The notes under the pieces were generated by a model, which searched no databases, had not been told where the DNA came from, and was given only the letters and a program-made list of their open reading frames with translations. Positions 36,763-46,488 of a stretch of 64,000 bases of DNA are shown one piece after another. Both the position numbers and the translations under genes were made by a program. The stretch's first letter is position 1. Each line of letters opens with the position of its first letter. The DNA is from a bacterium. GTDB lineage: Bacteria; Krumholzibacteriota; Krumholzibacteriia; Krumholzibacteriales; Krumholzibacteriaceae. The stretch lies in the NCBI GenBank assembly GCA_020350885.1, contig CP070727.1, positions 2,487,830 through 2,551,829 of the forward strand, read 5' to 3'.

Positions 36763-38196
36763 TTGATCAGTCTTCGGGATGTTTCCTTTACCTACCCCGG
36801 TGGCACCGGAGAAGGAATCCTGGCGGGTATAAATCTCGATATCGATACCGGTGAATGGGTTGCTCTGACGGGAGGGAACGGCTCGGGCAAGAGCACACTC
36901 TGCCGGCTGATCGCCGGGCTTGCGAAACCGTCCGGGGGCTCGGTCACCGTCGATGGTTCGATGCTCTACCACGGTACCGCTGCGTGCGGCGACGGTATTT
37001 CGGTGGGCATCACCTTTCAGAATCCCGACAGCCAGTTCTGCACGGCGACTGTTCGGCGGGAGATTCTGTTTGGTATGGAAAACATCGGTCTGGATGAGAC
37101 CGTACTTGCGGCGCGTCTCGAGGAGCTGGGGGCAGTCTTCGCCCTCGCCGGCCTCCTCGAGCGTAATCCTCACACACTGTCGGGTGGTGAGAAACAACGG
37201 GTGGCGCTTTCCTCGGTTTGGGCGATGTATCCCCGGCATCTGGTCCTGGACGAACCCTGTTCCTTTCTCGATCCTCCGAGTCGACGCAGCTTTCAGGCGA
37301 ACGTGCGATCCACCGTCCACGACGGCGGGGTGACCGTCGTCTGGGCGACGCTCGATCCATGCGAGTTAGCGCTTGCCGGACGGGTCATCTGTCTGGAGGG
37401 CGGTCGGATTGTCTACGATGGACCGCCGGATACGCCCCCCGGCTCGCTACCGGAACATGTATTGGCACATGATGGCTTTTCAGTGATCGGGGGATACGGT
37501 GGGGTGAAGCAGCCTCTCGGTGTGGGTGAAGCCATGCCCGCTTCCGTTGTCGATATCGAGGATGCCGAATTCCGCCCCGGAAATGGAGACTTCCGCTTGC
37601 ACATAGACAACCTCTCGCTGACCGGAGGAGAAGCAGTCGGTGTGCTTTGTCCTTCGGGATCGGGAAAGACGACACTGCTGCTTGCGTGCTCCGGGCTTCT
37701 CCCACCCCTACGGGGATCCGCCACCATACTCGGGAAAGCGATCCGATCGCGAAACGACTTTCCGGCGGGCCGCGTGGCCCTTCTCTTCCAGATCCCCGAG
37801 GACGGATTCTTCGCTTCGACGGTCTTCGAGGAGGTGGCGCTTGGTTATAGGAGTTTCCACGGGCGCCGGGGCGAACGTGAGGCGATCTCGCAGGCGCTGG
37901 CGATGGTCGGATTGGAGCCGGAGCGGTTTCTCGGCAGAAGTCCCTTTCATCTCTCGCAGGGGCAGAAGCGTCTCGTCTCGATCGCCTCCATGCTGGTTCT
38001 TCCCGCCGAGATGTATCTCTTCGACGAGCCTACTCTCTTTCTAGACGGTCGCAGCCTGCAGTGTGTGGTTGATGCGATCCGAAGGTTGCGGGAACGGGGT
38101 GTATCGATCGTGATCGCCTCCCACGAGCCGGCGTTCCTACGGTGCATCACCGATAGGGTGATTACACTCGATCGGGGGCGGATTGTCGGTGAGTGA
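36763..38196 (+). CDS. Energy-coupling factor type ABC ATPase, two fused nucleotide-binding domains
   Basis: Two complete ABC ATPases lie in one chain. Domain 1 (about 1-235) has TGGNGSGKST, QNPDSQF, TLSGGEKQR and LVLDEP. Domain 2 (about 265-475) has CPSGSGKTT, QIPEDGF, HLSQGQKRL and YLFDEPTLFLD. The Q-loop QNPD pattern is typical of ECF transporters for vitamins, nickel and cobalt. No T or S component is adjacent. It starts with TTG 3 nt after the lipoprotein stop, so it belongs to the lar operon. Nickel uptake is a reasonable guess from context only. Confidence 0.88.
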   Translation: MISLRDVSFTYPGGTGEGILAGINLDIDTGEWVALTGGNGSGKSTLCRLIAGLAKPSGGSVTVDGSMLYHGTAACGDGISVGITFQNPDSQFCTATVRREILFGMENIGLDETVLAARLEELGAVFALAGLLERNPHTLSGGEKQRVALSSVWAMYPRHLVLDEPCSFLDPPSRRSFQANVRSTVHDGGVTVVWATLDPCELALAGRVICLEGGRIVYDGPPDTPPGSLPEHVLAHDGFSVIGGYGGVKQPLGVGEAMPASVVDIEDAEFRPGNGDFRLHIDNLSLTGGEAVGVLCPSGSGKTTLLLACSGLLPPLRGSATILGKAIRSRNDFPAGRVALLFQIPEDGFFASTVFEEVALGYRSFHGRRGEREAISQALAMVGLEPERFLGRSPFHLSQGQKRLVSIASMLVLPAEMYLFDEPTLFLDGRSLQCVVDAIRRLRERGVSIVIASHEPAFLRCITDRVITLDRGRIVGE

Positions 38197-38281
38197 AGGG
38201 AAGACGGCCGGGCCCGGCCGGGACTGGAGCGGTGTATAATAATTGGGACTTCGAAAGGGGAATTTTGACAGGAGGTAACCA

Positions 38282-38953
38282 ATGAAACGAAAGGAATCGG
38301 TGTTGCTCCTCTGTCTCATAGTCGTTGTTACCGGTTGTATGCCCAGAGGCGCTCCGAGAATCAAAGCGGGTACGTCAGCCGGGGTCGATCGGATTCCCAC
38401 CGAGATCGGTATCTTCCCCCTCCTGTCGACACCGGTGGGTCGCTACGGCCGTCGCGGGATCAGAGAGGCGGTGAAGATGGAGGTCAGACGAAGAGCGGAG
38501 GATATCGTCATCGTTCCTCCGACAGAAATGGAGCTCAAGGTTACGCAGGAGAGCCAGATCATGACCGGGATGCTCTCGACGGATCTCTCCGCCGCCGGGT
38601 TCTCGCTCAAGGAGTTGCCGGTCGAGGTGGCTCCCGGGTGGAACGATCCGGAACATCCGAGGGCGAAACGGGACGCCTTCATGATCAGTCTCGATCTCCT
38701 CGACGAGATACGGGATCGCTACGGGATCGAGGCACTCCTGGTGGGCAATGCGTTCTTCCTCGCCGAACACTACTCGGGCCTGCCGCCTGAGCGACGTGTG
38801 ACCTTCGCCCATATCAAGGTCATCGACATCGAAACGCTGGATATTCTCGCGCAGGCGACCTTTCCCTATGACTCGTACGGTGATGACGTGGAAATCGTGA
38901 CGGAGAGAATTGCATTATCACTTGCAGAGATGGCCGGCCTTGTAGTTGAATAG
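38282..38953 (+). CDS. Putative lipoprotein of unknown function
   Basis: The 223-residue protein has a signal peptide with lipobox VVTGC. The body alternates helices and strands (IGIFPLLSTPVGRYG, AVKMEVRRRAEDIVIV, IEALLVGNAFFLAEHYSG), recalling CsgG/GNA1162-type periplasmic folds, without a firm match. It starts after a strong GGAGGTAA element. It may be co-transcribed with the ECF ATPase, 85 nt upstream. Confidence 0.78.
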   Translation: MKRKESVLLLCLIVVVTGCMPRGAPRIKAGTSAGVDRIPTEIGIFPLLSTPVGRYGRRGIREAVKMEVRRRAEDIVIVPPTEMELKVTQESQIMTGMLSTDLSAAGFSLKELPVEVAPGWNDPEHPRAKRDAFMISLDLLDEIRDRYGIEALLVGNAFFLAEHYSGLPPERRVTFAHIKVIDIETLDILAQATFPYDSYGDDVEIVTERIALSLAEMAGLVVE

Positions 38954-39066
38954 TGGGCGGTTTCCCATGCTCGAAACAATCCCTCGCACGGCGTTACCGT
39001 CTGCGGGGGACAGGCAGGACGTTTCCTTACCGCTACGCTCTATGATAGGTTAGGGAGGGATTCGAA

Positions 39067-39480
39067 TTGAGAAAACCGTTCGCGCTCATGCTTGTATGTG
39101 TTCTGTGTACAGTGCTCATCGGGTGTGGACCCTCAACGAAGAGGCTCATGGGAACGTGGAAACTCATGTATCCAGAGCCCCGAGCTGGGCAGAAAGACAT
39201 CCGGGAGGATGGGTCTTCACCGGTAAAGATACTGGCCGACACGCACTTTGCGTTTGGAAGCATGACGGCTTCGGGTATGGTATTCGCCGGTGGCGGGAGG
39301 TATATACTCAAGGGTGACAAGTATATCGAGATGGTTGACTATCATGCAATTCCAAAGCTGGTCGGGAAGACCCTTGAGTTCACATGTCACATCGACGGGA
39401 ACAAGTGGTACCATTCCGGACGCTTTGTGGTGGACGGGGAGGAGTTCGCAATCGAGGAGATCTGGTTGCGGGTCGAGTGA
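39067..39480 (+). CDS. Small lipoprotein, lipocalin-like
   Basis: The 137-residue protein starts with TTG after AGGGAGG, has a signal peptide with lipobox LIGC, and then a beta-rich body (LMGTWKLMYPEP, GGGRYILKGDKYIEM, WYHSGRFVVDGEEF). The G-x-W motif near the N-terminus and predicted strands resemble small lipocalin-like lipoproteins. The function is unknown. Confidence 0.75.
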   Translation: MRKPFALMLVCVLCTVLIGCGPSTKRLMGTWKLMYPEPRAGQKDIREDGSSPVKILADTHFAFGSMTASGMVFAGGGRYILKGDKYIEMVDYHAIPKLVGKTLEFTCHIDGNKWYHSGRFVVDGEEFAIEEIWLRVE

Positions 39481-39583
39481 CGGCACGGAATGCAATCGTC
39501 TCACTTACAGGGAAACATTGGGCTTATGACTTCGTAGGATAAGATACCGGTTGCCTTTCAGCGCTTCGTCTGGACGGTGAAAG

Positions 39584-40219
39584 ATGGGGTATGGTGTATA
39601 TTCGCTCTCTATCCTGGCAATCCTATCGATCGTTTTCGGTATCCTTGTCTGTTTTTGGGGTTACCGCATCTTCCGTATAGTGCTCGGAATCCTCGGATTC
39701 ATCCTGGGCGCATACGTTGTCGGCGCCCTGGCGTTCCATCTCTCCGGTGGCAGTTACATTATCACCTTCGTTGCCGGCCTCATCGGTGGGGTCATCGGTG
39801 CCGTTCTGATCGGTGTCGTCTACTACATTGGTGTATTCGTACTCGGCGCGCTGGCCGCCATCACATTCGGTTCCTTTATGGTCGCCGCCGGCGGGCATTC
39901 GATGCCCGTCGTACTCATCATCGTCCTGGCTATAATCGGAGGTGTCCTGACCGTCATATTCCAGAAGCTGGTCATTGTCCTATCGACCGCCATCATAGGC
40001 TCCTGGGGTATCATCACCGGTATCATCTACTTTTTCAGCGGTGGATTCTACTCCATCTCCTTGTTCAAGTACCCGGGCTCCTTGGTACGCTTCGGCGGTA
40101 TTCGTTTCTATATCGTGTTCCTATTCTGGATCGTATTGGCCGTCCTCGGGATTCTGAACCAGTATCGCCAGATCCGTCGCACAAAGCGGCAACGCATCGA
40201 GCCGGGCACGGGTGGGTAG
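39584..40219 (+). CDS. DUF4203-like polytopic membrane protein
   Basis: The 211-residue protein is almost wholly hydrophobic, with about seven TM helices. The small-residue-rich FRIVLGILGFILGAYVVGAL and AGLIGGVIGAVLIGVVYYIGVFVLGAL match the TM7S3/TM198-like DUF4203 pattern. It ends in a basic cytoplasmic tail. The function is unknown. Confidence 0.78.
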   Translation: MGYGVYSLSILAILSIVFGILVCFWGYRIFRIVLGILGFILGAYVVGALAFHLSGGSYIITFVAGLIGGVIGAVLIGVVYYIGVFVLGALAAITFGSFMVAAGGHSMPVVLIIVLAIIGGVLTVIFQKLVIVLSTAIIGSWGIITGIIYFFSGGFYSISLFKYPGSLVRFGGIRFYIVFLFWIVLAVLGILNQYRQIRRTKRQRIEPGTGG

Positions 40220-40554
40220 CAGGTATCGCTCGTTATTCAAACCGCCGCGCAGGGATCCTCTCAGCAAGCACGACAACGTACTACACCGGTAAATCGGGTT
40301 GCCATCGGCGCGCCCTGTGTGCAATACTCAGCTCCAGATCGAAAAACTATCTTCGATGGATTCTCCGTTTGATATGTTCTAGAATCCGTTGGTCCTTGAG
40401 TCCGAGCGGTTATGGTGTAATCACGCACACCTTCGCATGTACGACGATATACGAGTTGTACGGTATCGGAAGAAATCTATATCGACATATAAAAGGGAAT
40501 TATTCTTGCTAATTCCCGGGGTGAATGTGCGTGCATTCGATTCAGGGGATAGCG
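40220..40554 (+). other. 335-nt spacer without a gene
   Basis: I see no coding frame, tRNA or known RNA here. The only clear structure is a hairpin just before the peptidase gene; a TATAAA lies at 40488-40493 without a convincing -35 box. Confidence 0.5.
40495..40517 (+). promoter_or_regulatory. Hairpin upstream of the peptidase gene
   Basis: GGGAATTA and TAATTCCC form a perfect 8-bp stem around a 7-nt loop, 37 nt before the chosen start codon. It could be an operator or an RNA leader stem; no U-tract follows. Confidence 0.35.
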
Positions 40555-42162
40555 ATGGCTTTTGAAAAATTCCTCGAAAGGCACGTGGCTACTGTCGAAT
40601 CCCTCGAGAAGGAAAGTGCACTCGCCTACTGGCACGCCACCCTCTCAGGGAAGCGTGCAGATTTTCAGCGGTATTCCCAGCTCCACCTGAATCTCGAAAG
40701 CGTGTATATGAACCGTGATGAATTCGAGTACGTGCGGTCAGTCCGGGACTCGGGTGAAATCATGGATCCTCGTCTGAAAAGGATGGCCGATATCCTCTAT
40801 CTGCGTTATCTCGGAAACCAGGCAGATCCTGTCTGCATACAACGAATCATCTCTTTGGGCAGCACCGTGGAGAACAAGTTCAGCACCTTTCGGGCGGTTG
40901 TCGATGGACAGCGACTCTTCTTCAACGACGTTCTCAGGATCCTCCATGACGAGAGCGATTGTTCGAAACGCCGTAGAACATGGGAGGCGAGCAAGGAAGT
41001 GGGCCGGATAGTGCTCTCCGATCTCATGGAACTGATACGTCTCCGGAACGAGGTGGCACGGCAGATCGGGTTCGAGAATTATTACACAATGTCGCTCACA
41101 CTCGGCGAGATCGAAGAGGGGGAGCTCGAACGTGTATTCCGGGAGCTCGAGGAGATGACCCGCGAGCCGTATCGAGCGATGAAGGAGGAGATCGAGGAGA
41201 CAATTACACGCCGTTACGGTATCACGACGGATGAAATCATGCCGTGGCACTATAGCGATCCCTTCCTGCAGGAAGCTCAGCGATTCGATGATATCGATGT
41301 CGACGGATTTTTCCGGGATAGGAGTGTCGTAGAGATCGCCCGTGACTTTTATGAGGGTGTCGACCTTCCCGTCGACGATATCATCGAGCGGAGCGATCTT
41401 TTCGAGCAGGAGGGGAAGTATCCACATGCATACTGCACCGACATCGACCGCCAGGGAGATATTCGGATACTTGCCAACTGCAAGAATAACAATCACTGGA
41501 TGGAGACGATGCTCCACGAGCTGGGTCACGGTGTATACGACAAGCATATCGACCGGTCCCTTCCGTTTCTCCTCCGCAAGTATCCCCACTTGTGTGCGAC
41601 GGAGGCCTCGGCGATGTACTTCGGAAGGCTCGCCCAGGATCCCTTTTGGATGTCGGCCGCACTCGGTCTCGGGGAGAGACAGGTCAGACGGTTGACACCG
41701 AAGATCAAGAAACTCCTCAGGCAGAAGCAACTCGTCTTTTCACGTTGGTGTCAGACGATGTTCCATTTCGAACGCGCTCTCTACAGGGATCCGGAGCAGG
41801 ATCTAAACGGGCTGTGGTGGGATATCGTCGAGCGGTACCAATTCGCCCAGCGTCCGTCAGGTAGGAACGAGCCCGACTGGGCGACGAAGATACACATCAT
41901 CGCAAGTCCCGTTTACTATCACAACTATATGCTTGGTGAGATGATTGCTTCACAAATCCATTCCCACGTTGCCTCATGTGTTCTCGGGTGTGCGCCGCAC
42001 AATGTAGAGGTCTACGGAAGCCGGGAGGTCGGCACGTACTTCAGAGAGATCGTCTATCGGCCCGGTAACGTCCTTCCTTGGAGTAAGCATATCGAACAGG
42101 CCACGGGTGAACCGCTCACGGCCGGGCACTTCGTTCGACAGTTCGTAAAGGAGAGCGATTGA
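40555..42162 (+). CDS. Gluzincin metallopeptidase of the M2/M3 (oligopeptidase) type
   Basis: The protein of about 535 residues has the zinc motif HELGHGVYD and the third ligand Glu in CATEASAMYFG, placed as in M2/M3 peptidases. Helical N- and C-terminal halves surround the cleft. The C-terminal PVYYHNYMLGEMIASQ motif is typical of the angiotensin-converting-enzyme-like M2 fold. No signal peptide is visible from the chosen start, so it would be cytosolic. I prefer the ATG at 40555, preceded by AGGGGA, over the in-frame ATG at 40525. Confidence 0.88.
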   Translation: MAFEKFLERHVATVESLEKESALAYWHATLSGKRADFQRYSQLHLNLESVYMNRDEFEYVRSVRDSGEIMDPRLKRMADILYLRYLGNQADPVCIQRIISLGSTVENKFSTFRAVVDGQRLFFNDVLRILHDESDCSKRRRTWEASKEVGRIVLSDLMELIRLRNEVARQIGFENYYTMSLTLGEIEEGELERVFRELEEMTREPYRAMKEEIEETITRRYGITTDEIMPWHYSDPFLQEAQRFDDIDVDGFFRDRSVVEIARDFYEGVDLPVDDIIERSDLFEQEGKYPHAYCTDIDRQGDIRILANCKNNNHWMETMLHELGHGVYDKHIDRSLPFLLRKYPHLCATEASAMYFGRLAQDPFWMSAALGLGERQVRRLTPKIKKLLRQKQLVFSRWCQTMFHFERALYRDPEQDLNGLWWDIVERYQFAQRPSGRNEPDWATKIHIIASPVYYHNYMLGEMIASQIHSHVASCVLGCAPHNVEVYGSREVGTYFREIVYRPGNVLPWSKHIEQATGEPLTAGHFVRQFVKESD

Positions 42163-43004
42163 TCTGGCTACTACCCTCGGCCGCCTGTTCGATCGCGATC
42201 GCATTGATCCTCAAGGTTAACGAGGAGCGTACCGGTGATCGTGTCCTTCTGGCTGGTGCCAACTACTCCGTGGCTTCGGTGCTCTCCCTCGCACTTCTCG
42301 GATTCAGGATCGGCGTTCCCGGTGGTACAACTGTCATCTTGGGGGCGACGACCGGAGTGATCTTCGTGCTCGGATTCCTGCTTCTGATGGCCGGTATCGC
42401 CCGTGGGCCGCTGGCGATACCAGTTACGGTGATGCGGCTTTCGGTGGTGGTCCCGATCACCGCCTCGATTCTCATCTGGCGAGAGCAACCATCCCCCCTG
42501 CAGTGGATCGGCATCACGCTCGGTATCGTTGCGATCCTCACGTTCGGATTGAGCCTTCCCGAAACCTCCGGCCGTCGGGGCGGCAGGAGAGGGTATGCGT
42601 TTTTCATCCTCTCCCTCTTTATCGTGATGGGCATCGCTGATCTGCTGCTCAAGTCCTTCAGGGAACTCTCACCCGATACCGAACGGTTTCTCTTCACATG
42701 GCTTCTCTTCACGGTCGCCTCCATGTGCACCTGGATACTCGTCGTGGTGCGTCGCATCCCGTTCGATCGCCGGACTTTCGTGCTCGGTCTCATCCTCGGT
42801 GTTCCCAACCTCTTTAGCACCGTGTTCATGCTCATGGCGCTTCGAGATGTGGCGGCATCGATCGCCTTCCCGTTTGTCAATCTGACGGTCATATTCGGCT
42901 CGACGCTCCTTGCACTCCTGATCTGGAAGGAGCGGTTGAAGACGCTGGCGGTCTTCGGGCTGGTGCTCGCAGGGGCCGCCATCGTGCTCTTGCCGATGGG
43001 CTAA
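42159..43004 (+). CDS. EamA-type (DMT superfamily) transporter
   Basis: The 281-residue protein has ten predicted TM segments in two EamA repeats. The first half ends PLQWIGITLGIVAILTFG and the second ERLKTLAVFGLVLAGAAIVL, which are equivalent positions. The TTG start overlaps the peptidase stop codon, so the two are coupled. The substrate is unknown. Confidence 0.85.
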   Translation: MIWLLPSAACSIAIALILKVNEERTGDRVLLAGANYSVASVLSLALLGFRIGVPGGTTVILGATTGVIFVLGFLLLMAGIARGPLAIPVTVMRLSVVVPITASILIWREQPSPLQWIGITLGIVAILTFGLSLPETSGRRGGRRGYAFFILSLFIVMGIADLLLKSFRELSPDTERFLFTWLLFTVASMCTWILVVVRRIPFDRRTFVLGLILGVPNLFSTVFMLMALRDVAASIAFPFVNLTVIFGSTLLALLIWKERLKTLAVFGLVLAGAAIVLLPMG

Positions 43005-43059
43005 GGAAGCCTGAATGCTATTATTTTCATCATTTCCCGGACGATATCGAAAAAAAAGA

Positions 43060-43088
43060 TTGCGCTCCGTTTCGCCATGCGATAGGAT
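43060..43088 (+). promoter_or_regulatory. Candidate promoter of the pyr operon
   Basis: TTGCGC and TAGGAT are separated by 17 nt. The predicted start (about 43095) falls just before the PyrR-binding hairpin, which supports the call although the boxes are imperfect. Confidence 0.5.
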
Positions 43089-43101
43089 GGAGAAAATGTG
43101 A

Positions 43102-43183
43102 CCTTTTAATCTGGTCCGGGAGGCCAGGAAAGGGATTCACACCTTATGCTGTACCTACCTCTCTGACCGGGAGGATTTTTTTT
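43102..43183 (+). promoter_or_regulatory. PyrR-dependent transcription attenuator of the pyr operon
   Basis: Three mutually exclusive structures can be drawn. The anti-antiterminator at 43102-43133 has CCTTT/AAAGG outer and CTGG/CCAG inner stems around TCCGGGAGG, matching the PyrR binding loop. An antiterminator pairs 43113-43123 (GGTCCGGGAGG) with 43158-43168 (CCTCTCTGACC), 10 of 11 positions including one wobble. The terminator at 43158-43174 (CCTCTC/GGGAGG) is followed by ATTTTTTTT. By analogy with Bacillus, UMP-bound PyrR stabilises the first hairpin and so allows termination. pyrR itself is the first gene after it. Confidence 0.9.
43158..43183 (+). terminator. Intrinsic terminator within the pyr leader
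   Basis: A 6-bp stem (CCTCTC/GGGAGG, one G-U pair) with a 5-nt loop is followed by A and eight T residues. It is the regulated terminator of the pyr attenuator, 30 nt before pyrR. Confidence 0.88.
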
Positions 43184-43201
43184 GCCCTGGAATCACAGTG
43201 A

Positions 43202-43987
<786 letters not shown>

Positions 43988-44031
43988 AAGAGGTGTCTGG
44001 GGTGCATGCGTAGAGTAAAGGGGGTTAGGAG

Positions 44032-44988
44032 TTGGTTCAGTTCAATCGGAAGAATCTCTTGGGGCTCGAGGAGCTGACCGCCGAGGAAATCGAATTGATC
44101 CTCGATACCGCCGACTCGTTCAAGGAGATATCGGAGCGGCCGATTAAAAAGGTGCCGGCGCTGAGGGGGGTGACGATCGCCAATCTCTTCTACGAGCCGA
44201 GCACCCGGACCAGAATGAGCTTCGAGCTCGCCGAGAAACGGTTGAGCGCCGATACCGTCAACTTCTCAAAGGCAACATCGGCCGTTGTGAAGGGCGAGAG
44301 CCTGCGGGATACGGCCGAGAACATCCAAGCGATGAAGGTCGATGTCGTCGTGATGCGGCATTCGTCCTCGGGGGCTCACCGGTTTCTCTCCGAGTTTCTC
44401 GACGCCTCCATCGTCAATGCCGGTGACGGGCAGCACGAGCATCCGACGCAGGCGCTGCTCGATATGATGACCCTGCGTCAACGGTGGGGAGGATTCGAGG
44501 GTAAGCGGGTGACGATCATCGGCGATATCATGCACAGCAGGGTGGCCCGCTCGAACATCTGGGGCCTTACGAAGATGGGGGCAGAGGTGACCGTATGTGG
44601 ACCGACGACCATGATGCCTCCCATGATCGAGCAGCTCGGCGAGGGGGGGATCACCGTCGAATACGATATCCGCAGAGCGATCGCCGAGGCTGACGCCATC
44701 AACATACTGAGAATTCAGCTCGAGAGGCAGAAATCGAGACTCTTCCCAAGCCTGCAGGAATACTTCGATGTCTACGGTGTAACACTCGATGTTCTCGAGG
44801 CCGCCCCGAGGGAAGGTATCGTCATGCATCCCGGACCGATGAACAGAGGGGTGGAGATTGCCCAGGAGGTCGCCGACGGGGATCGCGCCGTGATACTCGA
44901 GCAGGTCACGAACGGTGTCGCCGTCCGTATGGCGGTGCTCTTTCTCATTGCCGGAGGCAAAACCGAGGGGGATGAACCAGCGTCGTAA
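44032..44988 (+). CDS. pyrB: Aspartate carbamoyltransferase catalytic subunit
   Basis: The 318-residue protein has the carbamoyl-phosphate motif YEPSTRTRMSFELAEKRL, GDGQHEHPTQALLD and GDIMHSRVARSN. It joins carbamoyl phosphate and aspartate in the second step of pyrimidine synthesis. No pyrI regulatory chain is in the window, so control is likely through the PyrR attenuator. A TTG start is used, with GGGGG upstream. Confidence 0.95.
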   Translation: MVQFNRKNLLGLEELTAEEIELILDTADSFKEISERPIKKVPALRGVTIANLFYEPSTRTRMSFELAEKRLSADTVNFSKATSAVVKGESLRDTAENIQAMKVDVVVMRHSSSGAHRFLSEFLDASIVNAGDGQHEHPTQALLDMMTLRQRWGGFEGKRVTIIGDIMHSRVARSNIWGLTKMGAEVTVCGPTTMMPPMIEQLGEGGITVEYDIRRAIAEADAINILRIQLERQKSRLFPSLQEYFDVYGVTLDVLEAAPREGIVMHPGPMNRGVEIAQEVADGDRAVILEQVTNGVAVRMAVLFLIAGGKTEGDEPAS

Positions 44989-45113
44989 CGAATATGCTGC
45001 GAATTCCTGCAGGTGGGCTGTCTTCGTGAGAGCGGCTGGAAAAGAACGGCAATCGGTGCATAACGGATTTAAACCATTATCACTTTTGGATTGATGAGGA
45101 CCGAGGAGAACCG

Positions 45114-46424
45114 ATGATCGATTGGAAGGATAAGCGAGAGTTCTGGATTAGCGGTGCAAAGGTGATCGATCCCGAGACGGCGAAGATGAGAACCGGCTCG
45201 GTGCTTGTGCAGAAGGGAGCAATCGCGGAGATTGTCTGGCAGAAAGCTGTCGAAACGGAGCTGCCGGTTCTCGATGCGACAGGGTATGTGCTGACTCCGG
45301 GGTTTGTCGATATACACACCCATCTCCGGGAGCCCGGGTACGAGGAGAAGGAAACGATCGCAACCGGAACCGCGGCGGCCGCAGCCGGCGGCTACACTTC
45401 CGTCGTATGCATGGCGAATACGGATCCGGTAGTCGATGAACCGAGCGTCGTCGAGTTCATCACGAAGCGGGCGCAGCAAGTCGGCAGGTGCAGGGTCCTT
45501 ATCGCCGCTGCACTCACGAAGGGACTGGGCGGAGAAGTTATAAACGAATATTTTTATCTCAAGTCGGCGGGGGCGGTGGCATTGAGCGATGATGGCAAGT
45601 TCGTCACGAACAGCCAGGTTATGCGTGCCGCACTCGAGTATGCGGGATTTCATGGGTTGACGGTGATTTCGCACTGTGAGGATGCCTTTTTGGTGGAGAA
45701 TTCACAGATACACGAGGGCTATGTATCCACCCGGCTGGGCCTCAAGGGTGCACCGGCTGCCGCCGAGGAGATCGCTATCTACCGTGACATCAGGCTTGCA
45801 CAGCTCACCGGTTCGCCTCTTCATATCGCCCATGTCTCCACGGCCGGAGCAATCGATCTGATCCGCAAGGCGAAACGGAAGGGATTACCGGTGACGGCGG
45901 AGGTGACCCCACACCATCTGACCATGAACGACGAGTTACTCGAGACGTATGACCGGAATCTCAAGGTCAATCCACCCCTTAGGGGGAAGAGGGATAGCGC
46001 CGTGCTACTCGATGCAATCCGTGACGGCGCGATCGATTGCATCGCCACGGACCATGCACCGCACAACGAAATCGACAAACAGGTCGAATTCGACATGGCT
46101 CCCCCGGGTATGATCGGACTAGAGACGGCATTTGCACAGCTGCATACGGAACTCGTCGTTCCCGGCAAACTCGACCTCGTCGATCTCGTACGTCTTATGA
46201 CGGTACGGCCCGCCGAGGTGCTGAGGATACAGGGGGGACGGCTTCGGAAGGGTGAGCCGGCCGATCTCGCCCTTATCGATCCGGGCGAGGAATGGGTTCT
46301 CGAGAAACACCTGATTCGTTCGAAATCGAAGAATACTCCCCTTATCGGTAAAACCTTTACCGGACGGATCCGGGGAGTTTTTCTTGAGGGTAAGTGGCAA
46401 AGCGCTATATTAGAGGAGGGGTGA
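45114..46424 (+). CDS. pyrC: Dihydroorotase, class I
   Basis: The 436-residue amidohydrolase has zinc ligands in DIHTHLREPG, SHCED and HIAHVS and the catalytic Asp in ATDHAPH. It matches the long class I (PyrC of Gram-positives) rather than the E. coli type. It cyclises carbamoyl aspartate to dihydroorotate. It lies 125 nt after pyrB. Confidence 0.95.
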   Translation: MIDWKDKREFWISGAKVIDPETAKMRTGSVLVQKGAIAEIVWQKAVETELPVLDATGYVLTPGFVDIHTHLREPGYEEKETIATGTAAAAAGGYTSVVCMANTDPVVDEPSVVEFITKRAQQVGRCRVLIAAALTKGLGGEVINEYFYLKSAGAVALSDDGKFVTNSQVMRAALEYAGFHGLTVISHCEDAFLVENSQIHEGYVSTRLGLKGAPAAAEEIAIYRDIRLAQLTGSPLHIAHVSTAGAIDLIRKAKRKGLPVTAEVTPHHLTMNDELLETYDRNLKVNPPLRGKRDSAVLLDAIRDGAIDCIATDHAPHNEIDKQVEFDMAPPGMIGLETAFAQLHTELVVPGKLDLVDLVRLMTVRPAEVLRIQGGRLRKGEPADLALIDPGEEWVLEKHLIRSKSKNTPLIGKTFTGRIRGVFLEGKWQSAILEEG

Positions 46425-46488
46425 GGTTTGGATTTGTCATGCGCTTTGTAACGGCGATGTATCTCGGACAACCATATTCAACAGCACT

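Noticed and set aside
40380..40460. tRNA-like stretch before the peptidase gene
   Set aside because: No acceptor stem or T-arm consensus can be formed.
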